Shown here piece after piece: positions 50,760-57,944 of a stretch of DNA of 64,000 nt. The translations under genes were made by a program, and so were the position numbers. Under the pieces are notes generated by a model. It saw nothing but the letters and a program-made list of their open reading frames with translations. It had not been told where the DNA came from and made no database searches. Numbering within the stretch: the first letter of the stretch is position 1; every line of letters begins with the position of its first letter. The DNA comes from Chryseobacterium cucumeris (GTDB lineage: Bacteria > Bacteroidota > Bacteroidia > Flavobacteriales > Weeksellaceae): positions 62,001-126,000 of the forward strand of contig NZ_CP068760.1 in NCBI RefSeq assembly GCF_016775705.1, written 5' to 3'.

Positions 50760-51179
50760 ATGACCATTCAAGAACAAATCCACGACTATATCAACAGCCA
50801 GCCTGAAAAGAAACGTAATGATATGCTCGGGCTCCACCGCATCATTCTGGAGCTTATGCCGGATGGCCAGCTGTGGTTTCTGAATGGTAAAGACAATGAC
50901 AATAAAACAGTTTCCAATCCTAATATCGGGTATGGATTTTATACATTACAATATGCTGACGGAAAAACCAGAGATTTTTACCAGATTGGGATGAGTGCCA
51001 ATACCACAGGGATTTCCATTTATATTATGAATATCAGTGACAAAACTTACCTTTCAAAAACATACGGAGAAAAGATAGGTAAAGCTGGTGTAACAGGATA
51101 TTGTATTAAGTTTAAAGCTTTAAAAGATATTAATATTGAAATACTGAAAGCTGCCATACTGGATGGACTCAAAGAATAA
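50760..51179 (+). CDS. DUF1801-domain protein
   Basis: 139 residues. DUF1801 (YdhG-like) fold: MLGLHRIILELMPDGQLWFLNGKDND, then GYGFYTLQYADGKTRDFYQIGMSANTTGISIYIM, ending in helix INIEILKAAILDGLK. The family is a small alpha/beta fold with no defined activity, frequent in Bacteroidota. No membrane or signal sequence. Stands between the terminator at 50686 and the TPR gene. Confidence 0.75.
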   Translation: MTIQEQIHDYINSQPEKKRNDMLGLHRIILELMPDGQLWFLNGKDNDNKTVSNPNIGYGFYTLQYADGKTRDFYQIGMSANTTGISIYIMNISDKTYLSKTYGEKIGKAGVTGYCIKFKALKDINIEILKAAILDGLKE

Positions 51180-51271
51180 CTTTTTTATTTCTGTAAAAAA
51201 ATACCATATCTTTTCCAGGAAAGCTAAATTTGTACAGGAAACGAATAGTATCCATTTTGTAATTTTAAATA

Positions 51272-51655
51272 ATGAGCACGTTAAAACAAAGATTAGAAAA
51301 CGTAAAAAAACTTCAGGCCAAAAGATGGGAAAACGAAGATCACTGGGATACTTTAAACGATCTGCTGATCAGAGAACTGGATGAAATTTTACTGGTTGAG
51401 CCTGAAAACACTCCGGCTTTAATTAATATGGGTGCTGTTTATTCCGATATGGGAGAAAATGAAAAAGCACTGGAATATTTAAATACAGCATTAAATTTAG
51501 GTTCTGAAGACAAAAATCTGTTTGTCAATCTTTCCATTGTGCTTGTTTATATGGGAAAACATCAGGAAGAGTATCTTGAATATCTTGAAGAAGCTGAGGA
51601 CAAAACTGAAGATCCTCTTACTTTTAAAGCACATTTTGATCCGCAATCCCTTTAA
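51272..51655 (+). CDS. Small TPR-repeat protein
   Basis: 127 residues. A helical N-terminus (LENVKKLQAKRWENEDHWDTLNDLLIRELDEILLVEPENTPALI) continues into tetratricopeptide helices (NMGAVYSDMGENEKALEYLNTALNLG; NLFVNLSIVLVYMGKHQEEYLEYLEEA). TPRs mediate protein-protein contacts; no partner is obvious. The frame opening at 51163 in another register is a by-product. The YqaE-like gene follows at once. Confidence 0.72.
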   Translation: MSTLKQRLENVKKLQAKRWENEDHWDTLNDLLIRELDEILLVEPENTPALINMGAVYSDMGENEKALEYLNTALNLGSEDKNLFVNLSIVLVYMGKHQEEYLEYLEEAEDKTEDPLTFKAHFDPQSL

Positions 51656-51683
51656 AAAATCATTTAAATTAAAACTTACAATC

Positions 51684-51917
51684 ATGTTACTGGCCATATT
51701 ATTACCCTTTTTATCTTTTATCGTCCGTGGAAAAGTTTTCACCGGAATCATCTGTCTGATTTTACAAATTACCCTTATCGGATGGCTTCCTGCGGCAATC
51801 TGGGCAGTTCTTTCTTTAAACAATGAAAGAGCTGACAAAAGAAATGACAGATTGATCAAAGCGATGCGGAAAATAAAAAATAAAACTGCTCAAACCCATT
51901 ACAAGCACCTGTTTTAA
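51684..51917 (+). CDS. YqaE/Pmp3-family membrane protein
   Basis: 77 residues from the ATG at 51684 (MLLAILLPFLSFIVRGKVFTG). Two membrane segments (LLAILLPFLSFIV and ITLIGWLPAAIWAVLSL) with the Pmp3-type start, then a charged, Lys/Arg-rich C-terminal tail (ADKRNDRLIKAMRKIKNK). Such small hydrophobic peptides influence membrane potential or lipid packing under stress. The larger open frame from 51522 lacks similarity. Close to the TPR gene. Confidence 0.7.
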   Translation: MLLAILLPFLSFIVRGKVFTGIICLILQITLIGWLPAAIWAVLSLNNERADKRNDRLIKAMRKIKNKTAQTHYKHLF

Positions 51918-52013
51918 AACCAATTAACAGATATCATCTATTATTTCTTAGTTTTTGATTTATAATTTTTATCAAAAAAAATTGCGAAACCGAAAAGTTG
52001 CACATATATTTAC

Positions 52014-52025
52014 AACCATATGGTT
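52014..52025. promoter_or_regulatory. 12-bp palindrome AACCATATGGTT (candidate ArsR operator)
   Basis: Perfect inverted repeat 20 bp upstream of the ArsR-type gene start. Location and symmetry suit autoregulation by the small HTH protein at 52046. A TTG (51998-52000) sits upstream, but no perfect -7 box. Confidence 0.55.
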
Positions 52026-52045
52026 TCATTTAAAAATCATCGTTT

Positions 52046-52366
52046 ATGAGAAGAGATATTTTTCAGGCTATAGCAGATCCCACACGCCGGGCTATTATTG
52101 CACTGATTGCAGTACAGGCGATGACACCCAATGCCATCGCAGAGCATTTTGATACCACCAGACAGGCTGTTTCAAAACATCTGAAAATTCTGACGGAATG
52201 TGAATTGGTAACCCAGAATCACCAGGGAAGAGAAATTTATTACTTTTTAGAAATTGATAAAATGAAAGAAATAGATCATTGGCTGGAACAGTTCAGAAAG
52301 ATTTGGGAAAGCCGTTTCGAGCAGCTTGATACCTTACTGGCAACATTGAAAAGCCAGCAGAAATAA
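52046..52366 (+). CDS. ArsR-family (SdpR-like) transcriptional repressor
   Basis: 106 residues, winged HTH of the ArsR type without metal-binding Cys residues. DNA-binding helix in TPNAIAEHFDTTRQAVSKHLKILTECELVTQNHQGREIYYFL, preceded by DPTRRAIIALI. ArsR genes of this sort precede SRPBCC (AHSA1) genes in many bacteria, and two such genes follow here (52432, 52938). It probably represses the three-gene operon from the palindrome at 52014-52025. Confidence 0.9.
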   Translation: MRRDIFQAIADPTRRAIIALIAVQAMTPNAIAEHFDTTRQAVSKHLKILTECELVTQNHQGREIYYFLEIDKMKEIDHWLEQFRKIWESRFEQLDTLLATLKSQQK

Positions 52367-52431
52367 AATTCAGCAATGTAAAACCTCATATTTTCATCAT
52401 TTAAGCCAAAAAAACTATAAAAAATATTATT

Positions 52432-52935
52432 ATGAAACATCATCTTCAGTTCGATTTTCTGGCAGACAAGGAAAAGAACACCCTTACGATCAGACGTGAA
52501 TTTATGGCAAACCGGCAAATGGTTTGGGACTGTTACACAAAAAGTGAACTTCTTGACCGTTGGTTTGCTCCAAAACCGTTGACCACGAAAACAAAATCAA
52601 TGGAATTCCGTGAAGGCGGACACTGGCATTATGCAATGGTAGAGCCTAATGGAACAGAATACTGGGGCTGGGTAAGCTACCACACGATAAACCCAATAGA
52701 TTCTTATACATCAGGTGATGCTTTTTGTAATGAAAAAGGAGAAATCAACACCCATCTTCCTCAGGCAGAATGGACAGTAACTTTCACTGATAAAAATGAA
52801 AATACCCTTGTAGAAACAATTGTTCACTATCAGTCCTTAGCTGATCTGGAAACCATTATCGAAATGGGTATGGAACAGGGAATGATGGCAACTCTTGAAA
52901 AACTCGACGAATTATTATCATCATTAAATCAATAA
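52432..52935 (+). CDS. SRPBCC (AHSA1-like) protein, first of two
   Basis: 167 residues. START-like Bet v1 fold of the AHSA1 type: REFMANRQMVWDCYTKSELLDRWFAPKPLTTKTKSMEFREGGHWHYAMVEPNGTEYWGWVSYH is diagnostic (first strand, W-rich, ligand cavity). C-terminal helix ETIIEMGMEQGMMATLEKLDELLSSL. Such proteins bind hydrophobic ligands; no enzymatic role has been shown for most. It is in the ArsR operon, 3 bp ahead of a second SRPBCC gene. Confidence 0.85.
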   Translation: MKHHLQFDFLADKEKNTLTIRREFMANRQMVWDCYTKSELLDRWFAPKPLTTKTKSMEFREGGHWHYAMVEPNGTEYWGWVSYHTINPIDSYTSGDAFCNEKGEINTHLPQAEWTVTFTDKNENTLVETIVHYQSLADLETIIEMGMEQGMMATLEKLDELLSSLNQ

Positions 52936-52937
52936 AA

Positions 52938-53351
52938 ATGAGCCACAAAATCACAGTTTCTGCAGCCATCAATGCAGATGCACAAAAAGTATGGAATTAT
53001 TACACCCAACCGGAACATATCACCCGGTGGAACTTTGCTGATCCTTCCTGGCAGTGTCCTTCCGCTTCAAATGATATGAAAGTCGGAGGAAAATATGCAG
53101 CAAGAATGGAAGCAAAAGACGGAAGTTTCGGTTTCGACTTTGAAGCTGTTTATAATGAAATAAAAGATGGTGAAAACTTTACCTATACCATGCCGGACGG
53201 AAGACAGGTACATGTTGACTTTAAAGAAAACAATGGCCAAACCCATGTAGATGTAGCTTTTGATCCTGAAAACCAGAATCCTGAAGACATGCAGAAAGGA
53301 GGCTGGCAGGCAATTCTTGATAATTTCAAAAAATATACGGAATCAAATTAA
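52938..53351 (+). CDS. SRPBCC (AHSA1-like) protein, second of two
   Basis: 137 residues, related in fold to its upstream neighbour: KITVSAAINADAQKVWNYYTQPEHITRWNFADPSWQCPSA, KVGGKYAARMEAKDGSFGFDFEAVYNEI, and the closing helix GGWQAILDNFKKYTES. Only 2 bp separate it from the preceding stop, so translational coupling is likely. Ligand unknown. Confidence 0.85.
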   Translation: MSHKITVSAAINADAQKVWNYYTQPEHITRWNFADPSWQCPSASNDMKVGGKYAARMEAKDGSFGFDFEAVYNEIKDGENFTYTMPDGRQVHVDFKENNGQTHVDVAFDPENQNPEDMQKGGWQAILDNFKKYTESN

Positions 53352-53506
53352 AAATTTTCAATTGAGAGTTGATATAAAGCTGGATGTTTTACATTCAGCT
53401 TTTATTTTTAAGGGATCGGAAACCTCTCATCTCTGATATTGTCGTAAATTTATATTTCAAAATCTGGAATATCTGAGATTAATATCAGAAAGAACAGTAG
53501 TCTTTG

Positions 53507-53539
53507 ATCCTTGTCAAGGTTTAAAACCTTGACAAGGAT
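53507..53539. repeat. 33-bp near-perfect palindrome
   Basis: 16-bp arms ATCCTTGTCAAGGTTT and AAACCTTGACAAGGAT around one A. Each arm itself contains the smaller palindrome CCTTGTCAAGG. In the intergenic space ahead of a methyltransferase gene; no T-run after it, so not a terminator. Confidence 0.9.
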
Positions 53540-53570
53540 AGATAATTAAGAACCCCATTTTTTTGAAGCT

Positions 53571-54302
53571 ATGAAAGAAAACAAATACGATAATCCTTCA
53601 TTTTTTGATCAATACGAGAAAATGCTTCGTTCTCAGATAGGATTAGAGGGAGCAGGAGAATGGCACACCTTAAAAAATATGCTGCCTGATTTTCAGGGAA
53701 AAAATGTTCTTGACCTTGGCTGTGGTTTCGGGTGGCATTGCCGCTATGCGATAGAACACGGAGCAAAATCTGTAACCGGAATTGATCTTTCAGAAAAAAT
53801 GCTGGCAAAAGCTATGGAAATCAATAATCTTGAAGGAATTCAATATGAAAGAAAAGCCCTTGAAGATGTTGACTATCCTGCCGAACAATTTGACATCATA
53901 TTGAGCTCTCTTACCTTGCATTATATAGAATCTTTTGGTACCATCGCTCAACAGATTTATAAATGGATTATTCCCGGCGGATCATTTGTATTTTCAGTAG
54001 AGCATCCTGTTTTCACTGCAGAAGGCGGTCAGGATTGGGTATATGATAAAAATGGTGAAAAAACCTGCTGGCCGGTAGACCGTTATTTTATAGAAGGAAA
54101 AAGGAACACTACTTTTCTGGGAGAACATGTCATCAAATATCACCATACTTTAACTTCTTATTTAAATACATTATTAAAAGCAGGTTTTAAAATCAAAGAA
54201 GTTATTGAACCTCAACCAGAAGAAGAGATGTTGAAAGAAATTCCGGAGATGAAAGAGGAACTCCGCAGACCAATGATGTTGCTCATTTCAGCTGAAAAAT
54301 AA
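53571..54302 (+). CDS. Class I SAM-dependent methyltransferase
   Basis: 243 residues. The SAM-binding motif I is VLDLGCGFGWHCRYAIEHGAKSVTGIDLSEKML (about residues 45-77); motif post-II is in QFDIILSSLTLHYIES. Resembles methyltransferase type 11/UbiE-like enzymes that act on small molecules; substrate not predictable. No signal or membrane segment. It stands alone behind the 33-bp palindrome, and is followed by a decayed VOC gene. Confidence 0.88.
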   Translation: MKENKYDNPSFFDQYEKMLRSQIGLEGAGEWHTLKNMLPDFQGKNVLDLGCGFGWHCRYAIEHGAKSVTGIDLSEKMLAKAMEINNLEGIQYERKALEDVDYPAEQFDIILSSLTLHYIESFGTIAQQIYKWIIPGGSFVFSVEHPVFTAEGGQDWVYDKNGEKTCWPVDRYFIEGKRNTTFLGEHVIKYHHTLTSYLNTLLKAGFKIKEVIEPQPEEEMLKEIPEMKEELRRPMMLLISAEK

Positions 54303-54308
54303 TTTTCG

Positions 54309-54594
54309 ACCAGAAATTCCCGCATGCATTCCCCTTATTATCTGATGATGTAAGAAATACTAAAAAAACAATATCATTTTCTGTTTTTCATTCGGAAGAA
54401 CATCGTCCGGAACTTTAAGAATATCGATCATTACAAAAAACATACAGAGAATAGTGATCAAAAATTGGAGAAAGCCGTTCACCATGGTGGTTCTGTTTTT
54501 ACCCCAAAAGAATTGATGAAAATATGAATTTGCTGCAGCAGAGTTCGAAGACCCGGAAGGAAACAGAATTGCAATGCAAAAAACAATACAATAG
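54309..54594 (+). pseudogene. Decayed VOC/glyoxalase-family gene
   Basis: The + strand reads KLEKAVHHGGSVFTPKE (frame ending in TGA at about 54525) and then, in another frame, EFAAAEFEDPEGNRIAMQKTIQ ending at TAG 54592-54594. The end EFEDPEGNRIA is the typical end of VOC fold proteins, and LEKAVHHGGSV is the matching preceding helix, so at least one frameshift separates them; upstream pieces (KKTISFSVFHSEEHRPEL) lie in a third frame. No start codon was found. The gene is thus a remnant; the exact left end is a guess. Confidence 0.5.
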
Positions 54595-54687
54595 CATACC
54601 ATTCATTGCATATTATTTTTTTTAATACAGTTGATGCATATTTTGTATATTTAAACAACCATTTGAAATCTAATTTGGTAAATAACT

Positions 54688-55311
54688 ATGGCGGAAGAAC
54701 TATATTTCATCAAGACCAATCCCACTATTGCCAAAATTAATTTGTACAATAAACTCAGCCGTGAAGAAGAACATATTCTGAAATTTCTTCAGCCTGAAGC
54801 GAAAAACAGCCTTGAAACCATTAAAGAAAAAGTAAAAAGTTCTGTTGAAGAGCTTACTCAGGAAGAACTTCTGCTTATTTTTCAATGGTTTCACAAAGTA
54901 TATTCTTCAGATCACGAAGAGACCAAAACACAGCTTTTCATCAATGGTATTGATCTTTTTTATGAAATTCCAACAACCGTTCATGCCGAGAATTTCCTTC
55001 AGATCCTTTCCGATTATGAAAAACTGCTGAAACAGGACATGAATTATATTGTGGATGCTAAAAATTTCAATCAATTTCTGATCTACGGAATATTTCTGAC
55101 AGAGATGATTAACAGAAAACAAAATTCTGATAATATCCTTTGTGAATATCTGAAACCGGATAACCAGTCTTTGTACCTTCTGGCAGAAGATCAATGTGGC
55201 TTGAAAGATTTTGATCCTGCCATCATCCCGGATCTTCAGCATTACTTTACCGATCTTTATGATCTGACTAGATTTTATAAGGGATCTATCATCAAGCTTG
55301 AACAGGAATAG
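54688..55311 (+). CDS. Hypothetical protein
   Basis: 207 residues, no recognised family. Acidic and Lys/Glu-rich, almost entirely helical (REEEHILKFLQPEAKNSLETIKEKVKSSVEELTQEELLLIFQWFHKVYSS; HAENFLQILSDYEKLLKQDMNYIVDAKNFNQFLIYG), no signal or membrane segment. Reading frame is complete and well separated from others. Role unknown. Confidence 0.6.
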   Translation: MAEELYFIKTNPTIAKINLYNKLSREEEHILKFLQPEAKNSLETIKEKVKSSVEELTQEELLLIFQWFHKVYSSDHEETKTQLFINGIDLFYEIPTTVHAENFLQILSDYEKLLKQDMNYIVDAKNFNQFLIYGIFLTEMINRKQNSDNILCEYLKPDNQSLYLLAEDQCGLKDFDPAIIPDLQHYFTDLYDLTRFYKGSIIKLEQE

Positions 55312-55474
55312 AAAATTATACGGTTTATGTAACATCCTGCATTCAATAATTGTCTTTTATAGTATTGAACCAGGATAAAAACTATAACATAGCCGGCAGT
55401 TTCCTTTTACGATGCGGAACTGCTTGCTTTTTTATGAAACTTCTGACATGAGATTAAAGAACAGCAAAAGCTTT

Positions 55475-55969
55475 ATGAACAACTTTACATCAGATAATCA
55501 AATCATCATCAGGAAAGGAGCCAGTGATGATCTTCCGGAAATGTTGCAGCTTTTTACGGCAACCATAGATGAAGTATGTAAAAAAGACTATGATACTCGA
55601 CAGCTTGAAGCCTGGAAATCCGGGGCTGGGAATGAGGAGAGATGGATGGAAGTGATCCGTGATCAATATGTTTTGATTGCGGTCATAAAAAATAAGATCG
55701 CTGGTTTTTGTACACTTGCTCACGGAAATTATATTGATCTGCTTTTTGTACACAAAGATCATCAGCATCAAGGTATCGCAGCCATGCTTTTTCGTCAGAT
55801 TGAAAAAGAAGCTTTGCTGAATCATGAAACGAAGGTTACTGCAGATGTAAGCAAAACAGCCAGACCATTTTTTGAAAAAGCAGGCTTTCAGGTTGTTCAG
55901 GAAAAAACGGTCTATGTAAAAGGAGTTCCTTTGACCAACTTTACAATGATAAAATACCTCATCGCTTAA
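55475..55969 (+). CDS. GNAT-family N-acetyltransferase
   Basis: 164 residues from the ATG at 55475 (MNNFTSDNQIIIRKGASDDLPEMLQLF); starts at 55412 or 55448 are possible but lack similarity. Acetyl-CoA-binding motif A is seen in DLLFVHKDHQHQGIAAMLFRQIEKEA (QxxGxA) and motif B in PFFEKAGFQVVQEKTVYVKGV. Substrate unknown. The next gene (AraC) starts 11 bp later, so they may be co-transcribed. Confidence 0.85.
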   Translation: MNNFTSDNQIIIRKGASDDLPEMLQLFTATIDEVCKKDYDTRQLEAWKSGAGNEERWMEVIRDQYVLIAVIKNKIAGFCTLAHGNYIDLLFVHKDHQHQGIAAMLFRQIEKEALLNHETKVTADVSKTARPFFEKAGFQVVQEKTVYVKGVPLTNFTMIKYLIA

Positions 55970-55980
55970 TTTTCAGGCTT

Positions 55981-56799
55981 ATGGAATTACATTCTGAATA
56001 TAACGAGTACAGAATTTCTGTTCCTCAGGAATTTGAAAATGTATTTACTCATTTTTATTTTGCTGAAAACACTTCCGAATCCTCCATTACCAAGACGCTT
56101 TTACCTACTTATCAGACAATTCTGTTACTTTGTTTTGGAGAAAATGCTACGATGTTTACGCGGGAAAAAACGATGATAAGTGTGGACAAATGCATGGTAT
56201 TCGGGCCGGTAAGACAAGCTTTTGAATATACACTTCCCGCAGGATGCTCTATTTTGGTTGCCAATTTTAAGGATGATGCATTCTTCAGGTTTTTTGGAAA
56301 AATATCTATTGAACAATCGGTAAAACATCCGAATGAATTACTGGAAGAAAATTGTTTTACAGACCTTTGGCATCAGCTTAAAAGCTTAGATTCAGTCACA
56401 AAACAGGTAGATTACATCCTTGAATTCTGTAAACCTTATCTGCAGGATCGGGACATTACAGGACAGCTGTTGAGTAGTTTTGAGAATGATCTGTTAAATC
56501 CCGTTAAAGTAATTGCAGAACAGACTCAGCAGACAGAAAGAAACATCCAGCGAAAGCAGAAAGAGCAGTTTGGCTATTCTTTAAAAGAACTTAACCGTTA
56601 CAATCGATTTTTAAAAGCTATACAAATCATTGAAAAGGAAACTGAAAGGCAAAACCCTGTCAAGTGGTTTACGATCATTGATGAATGTGGCTATTATGAC
56701 CAGAGCCAGCTTATCCATGATTTCAGGCATTTTATCAACATTTCTCCGGCTCAATATTTAAAATTCCAGCAGGAAATCTGTAATCCCAGGTCCGGATAG
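55981..56799 (+). CDS. AraC-family-like transcriptional regulator
   Basis: 272 residues. N-terminal ligand-binding region with cupin-like strands (TKTLLPTYQTILLLCFGENATMF; DKCMVFGPVRQAFEYTLPAGCSILVANF). C-terminal HTH region (VKVIAEQTQQTERNIQRKQKEQFGYSLKELNRYNRFLKAIQIIE; FTIIDECGYYDQSQLIHDFRHFINISPAQYLKFQ). Similar to HTH_18-type regulators that lie beside an NAD(P)H-dependent oxidoreductase gene, as here (56875), which it may control. Confidence 0.85.
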   Translation: MELHSEYNEYRISVPQEFENVFTHFYFAENTSESSITKTLLPTYQTILLLCFGENATMFTREKTMISVDKCMVFGPVRQAFEYTLPAGCSILVANFKDDAFFRFFGKISIEQSVKHPNELLEENCFTDLWHQLKSLDSVTKQVDYILEFCKPYLQDRDITGQLLSSFENDLLNPVKVIAEQTQQTERNIQRKQKEQFGYSLKELNRYNRFLKAIQIIEKETERQNPVKWFTIIDECGYYDQSQLIHDFRHFINISPAQYLKFQQEICNPRSG

Positions 56800-56840
56800 A
56801 CCGTTTCGTTTTCTTACAATTTTTGAGAAGGACGCCGCAG

Positions 56841-56848
56841 TACTTTTG
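56841..56848 (+). promoter_or_regulatory. Putative -7 box of the flavodoxin-fold oxidoreductase gene
   Basis: TACTTTTG, perfect TAnnTTTG, 27 bp before the ATG at 56875; a TTG (56823-56825) lies 15 bp upstream, slightly short of the usual spacing. Confidence 0.5.
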
Positions 56849-56874
56849 TCTCATTAATCTTAACAATCAAAACA

Positions 56875-57465
56875 ATGAGACATTTAATCATTTACGCGCA
56901 TCCAAATGAAAACAGTTTAAATCATCATCTTTTAAACACAGTTGTTGAAACCCTTCAGTTTCGTAACGAGGAAGTTGTTGTGAGAGATCTTTATACCATA
57001 GACTTTGATCCTGTACTTTCTCTGGATGATATGCAGGGACAGCGTATGGGAAAAGTTTTGGATGATGTAAAAACCGAACAGGAATACATTTCGTGGGCAG
57101 AGCAGATTACTTTTATCTACCCAATCTGGTGGACCGGACTTCCTGCGATAATGAAAGGATACATAGACCGTGTTTTCAGCTATGGATTTGCCTACCGTTA
57201 TGATCAGGGGATACAGAAAGGACTCCTGAAAGGTAAAAAGACGGTGATTATCAATACCCATGGAAAATCTCATGAAGAATATGAAAAAACAGGAATGGAT
57301 AAAGCATTGACACTAACTTCTGACAATGGCATTTTTATCTATTCAGGGCTTGAAATCATCAGGCATTTATTTTTTGATAAAGCAGATAAAGCTTCTCCCG
57401 AAAATCTGGAAATCTGGAAAGGTCAGATTAAAAATTTATACTCTGAACATGTTCTTAACTATTAA
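56875..57465 (+). CDS. NAD(P)H-dependent flavodoxin-fold oxidoreductase (KefF/MdaB-like)
   Basis: 196 residues. Flavodoxin_2 fold: N-terminal strand RHLIIYAHPNENSLNHHLLNTVVETL, FMN/FAD-binding strand ITFIYPIWWTGLPAIMKGYIDRVFSYGFAYRYDQG (the WWTGLPAIMKGYIDR string is diagnostic), and the later THGKSHEEYEKTG. Members reduce quinones or aromatic electrophiles. Probably controlled by the AraC regulator upstream. Terminator-like hairpin at 57550-57587. Confidence 0.9.
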   Translation: MRHLIIYAHPNENSLNHHLLNTVVETLQFRNEEVVVRDLYTIDFDPVLSLDDMQGQRMGKVLDDVKTEQEYISWAEQITFIYPIWWTGLPAIMKGYIDRVFSYGFAYRYDQGIQKGLLKGKKTVIINTHGKSHEEYEKTGMDKALTLTSDNGIFIYSGLEIIRHLFFDKADKASPENLEIWKGQIKNLYSEHVLNY

Positions 57466-57739
57466 TTTTTTTCTTTAAAAAAACTTATTGAAAAATGAAT
57501 GATTTACCCTTTATCAGAAGCTTTATGCAAGGCAACTAAGAAAATAATAAAATACAGTTTTTACATCTTTATCCTGTATTTTATTTTTAAGGGATTTATG
57601 GCATGAAATTAGCTTCAAAAATCGCAAGTAAAATTGTTTTGAACCATTATTTTAAGCCATTAAGATTGATGGATGGTTAAGTTTTTCTTTTAAAACAAAT
57701 CTTGTTATAACCCTGCAATGCGTCTTAATGGTTTAAATA
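57466..57739. other. Gene-free spacer before the tyrS leader
   Basis: Contains the hairpin at 57550-57587, scattered copies of a CCATTAAG / CTTAATGG-like string (for example 57657-57664 and 57723-57728), and a 14-codon frame at 57495 that I do not consider a gene. The only promoter recognised is that of the tyrS leader. Confidence 0.5.
57550..57587 (+). terminator. Terminator-like hairpin after the flavodoxin-fold gene
   Basis: 8-bp stem AAATACAG / CTGTATTT with a 16-nt loop, followed by TTATTTTT. Located 85 bp after the stop. Confidence 0.5.
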
Positions 57740-57769
57740 TTGGATCCTCAGGAATTCCCTGTATATTTG
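57740..57769 (+). promoter_or_regulatory. Promoter of the tyrS leader
   Basis: TTG (57740-57742), 19 bp, TATATTTG (57762-57769): full match to the Bacteroidota consensus. The predicted transcription start (about 57775) lies at or just before the leader ATG, so the leader peptide would be translated from a nearly leaderless mRNA. Confidence 0.7.
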
Positions 57770-57776
57770 CATCACA

Positions 57777-57875
57777 ATGAAACATCTGAACAGTATATTA
57801 CGTCTTCCATTCTTCAGTGAATATTACACTCCGGGCTATCGTTCGGGAAGACTTTCTATATCTATAATCCAATAA
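57777..57875 (+). CDS. Candidate Tyr-containing leader peptide of tyrS (32 codons)
   Basis: ATG at 57777-57779 and stop TAA at 57873-57875, located between the tyrS promoter and a terminator. Three Tyr codons occur at positions 16, 17 and 21 (EYYTPGY), a Tyr density of 3 in 6 residues just where the 8-nt string TCCGGGCT lies (57830-57837). This string is the same as the 3' arm of the tyrS terminator. Start is adjacent to the predicted RNA 5' end. Positional and codon evidence supports a regulatory leader; translation itself is not shown. Confidence 0.65.
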   Translation: MKHLNSILRLPFFSEYYTPGYRSGRLSISIIQ

Positions 57876-57896
57876 AATAATCTAACGTATATATAG

Positions 57897-57925
57897 AGCC
57901 CGGACATTACCTGTCCGGGCTTTTT
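57897..57925 (+). terminator. Attenuator terminator before tyrS
   Basis: Perfect 10-bp stem AGCCCGGACA / TGTCCGGGCT with a TTACC loop and a run of five T, 19 bp before the tyrS ATG. The 5' arm could instead pair with TCCGGGCT inside the leader reading frame (57830-57837). Confidence 0.85.
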
Positions 57926-57944
57926 CATTTTAAAACTATTCAAC

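Noticed and set aside
54360..54602. 80-codon frame on the - strand
   Set aside because: The + strand carries recognisable VOC-family remnants; the - frame is incidental.
57495..57539. 14-codon frame (MNDLPF...) as a small gene or leader
   Set aside because: No promoter, no following terminator with alternative pairing, and low coding evidence.
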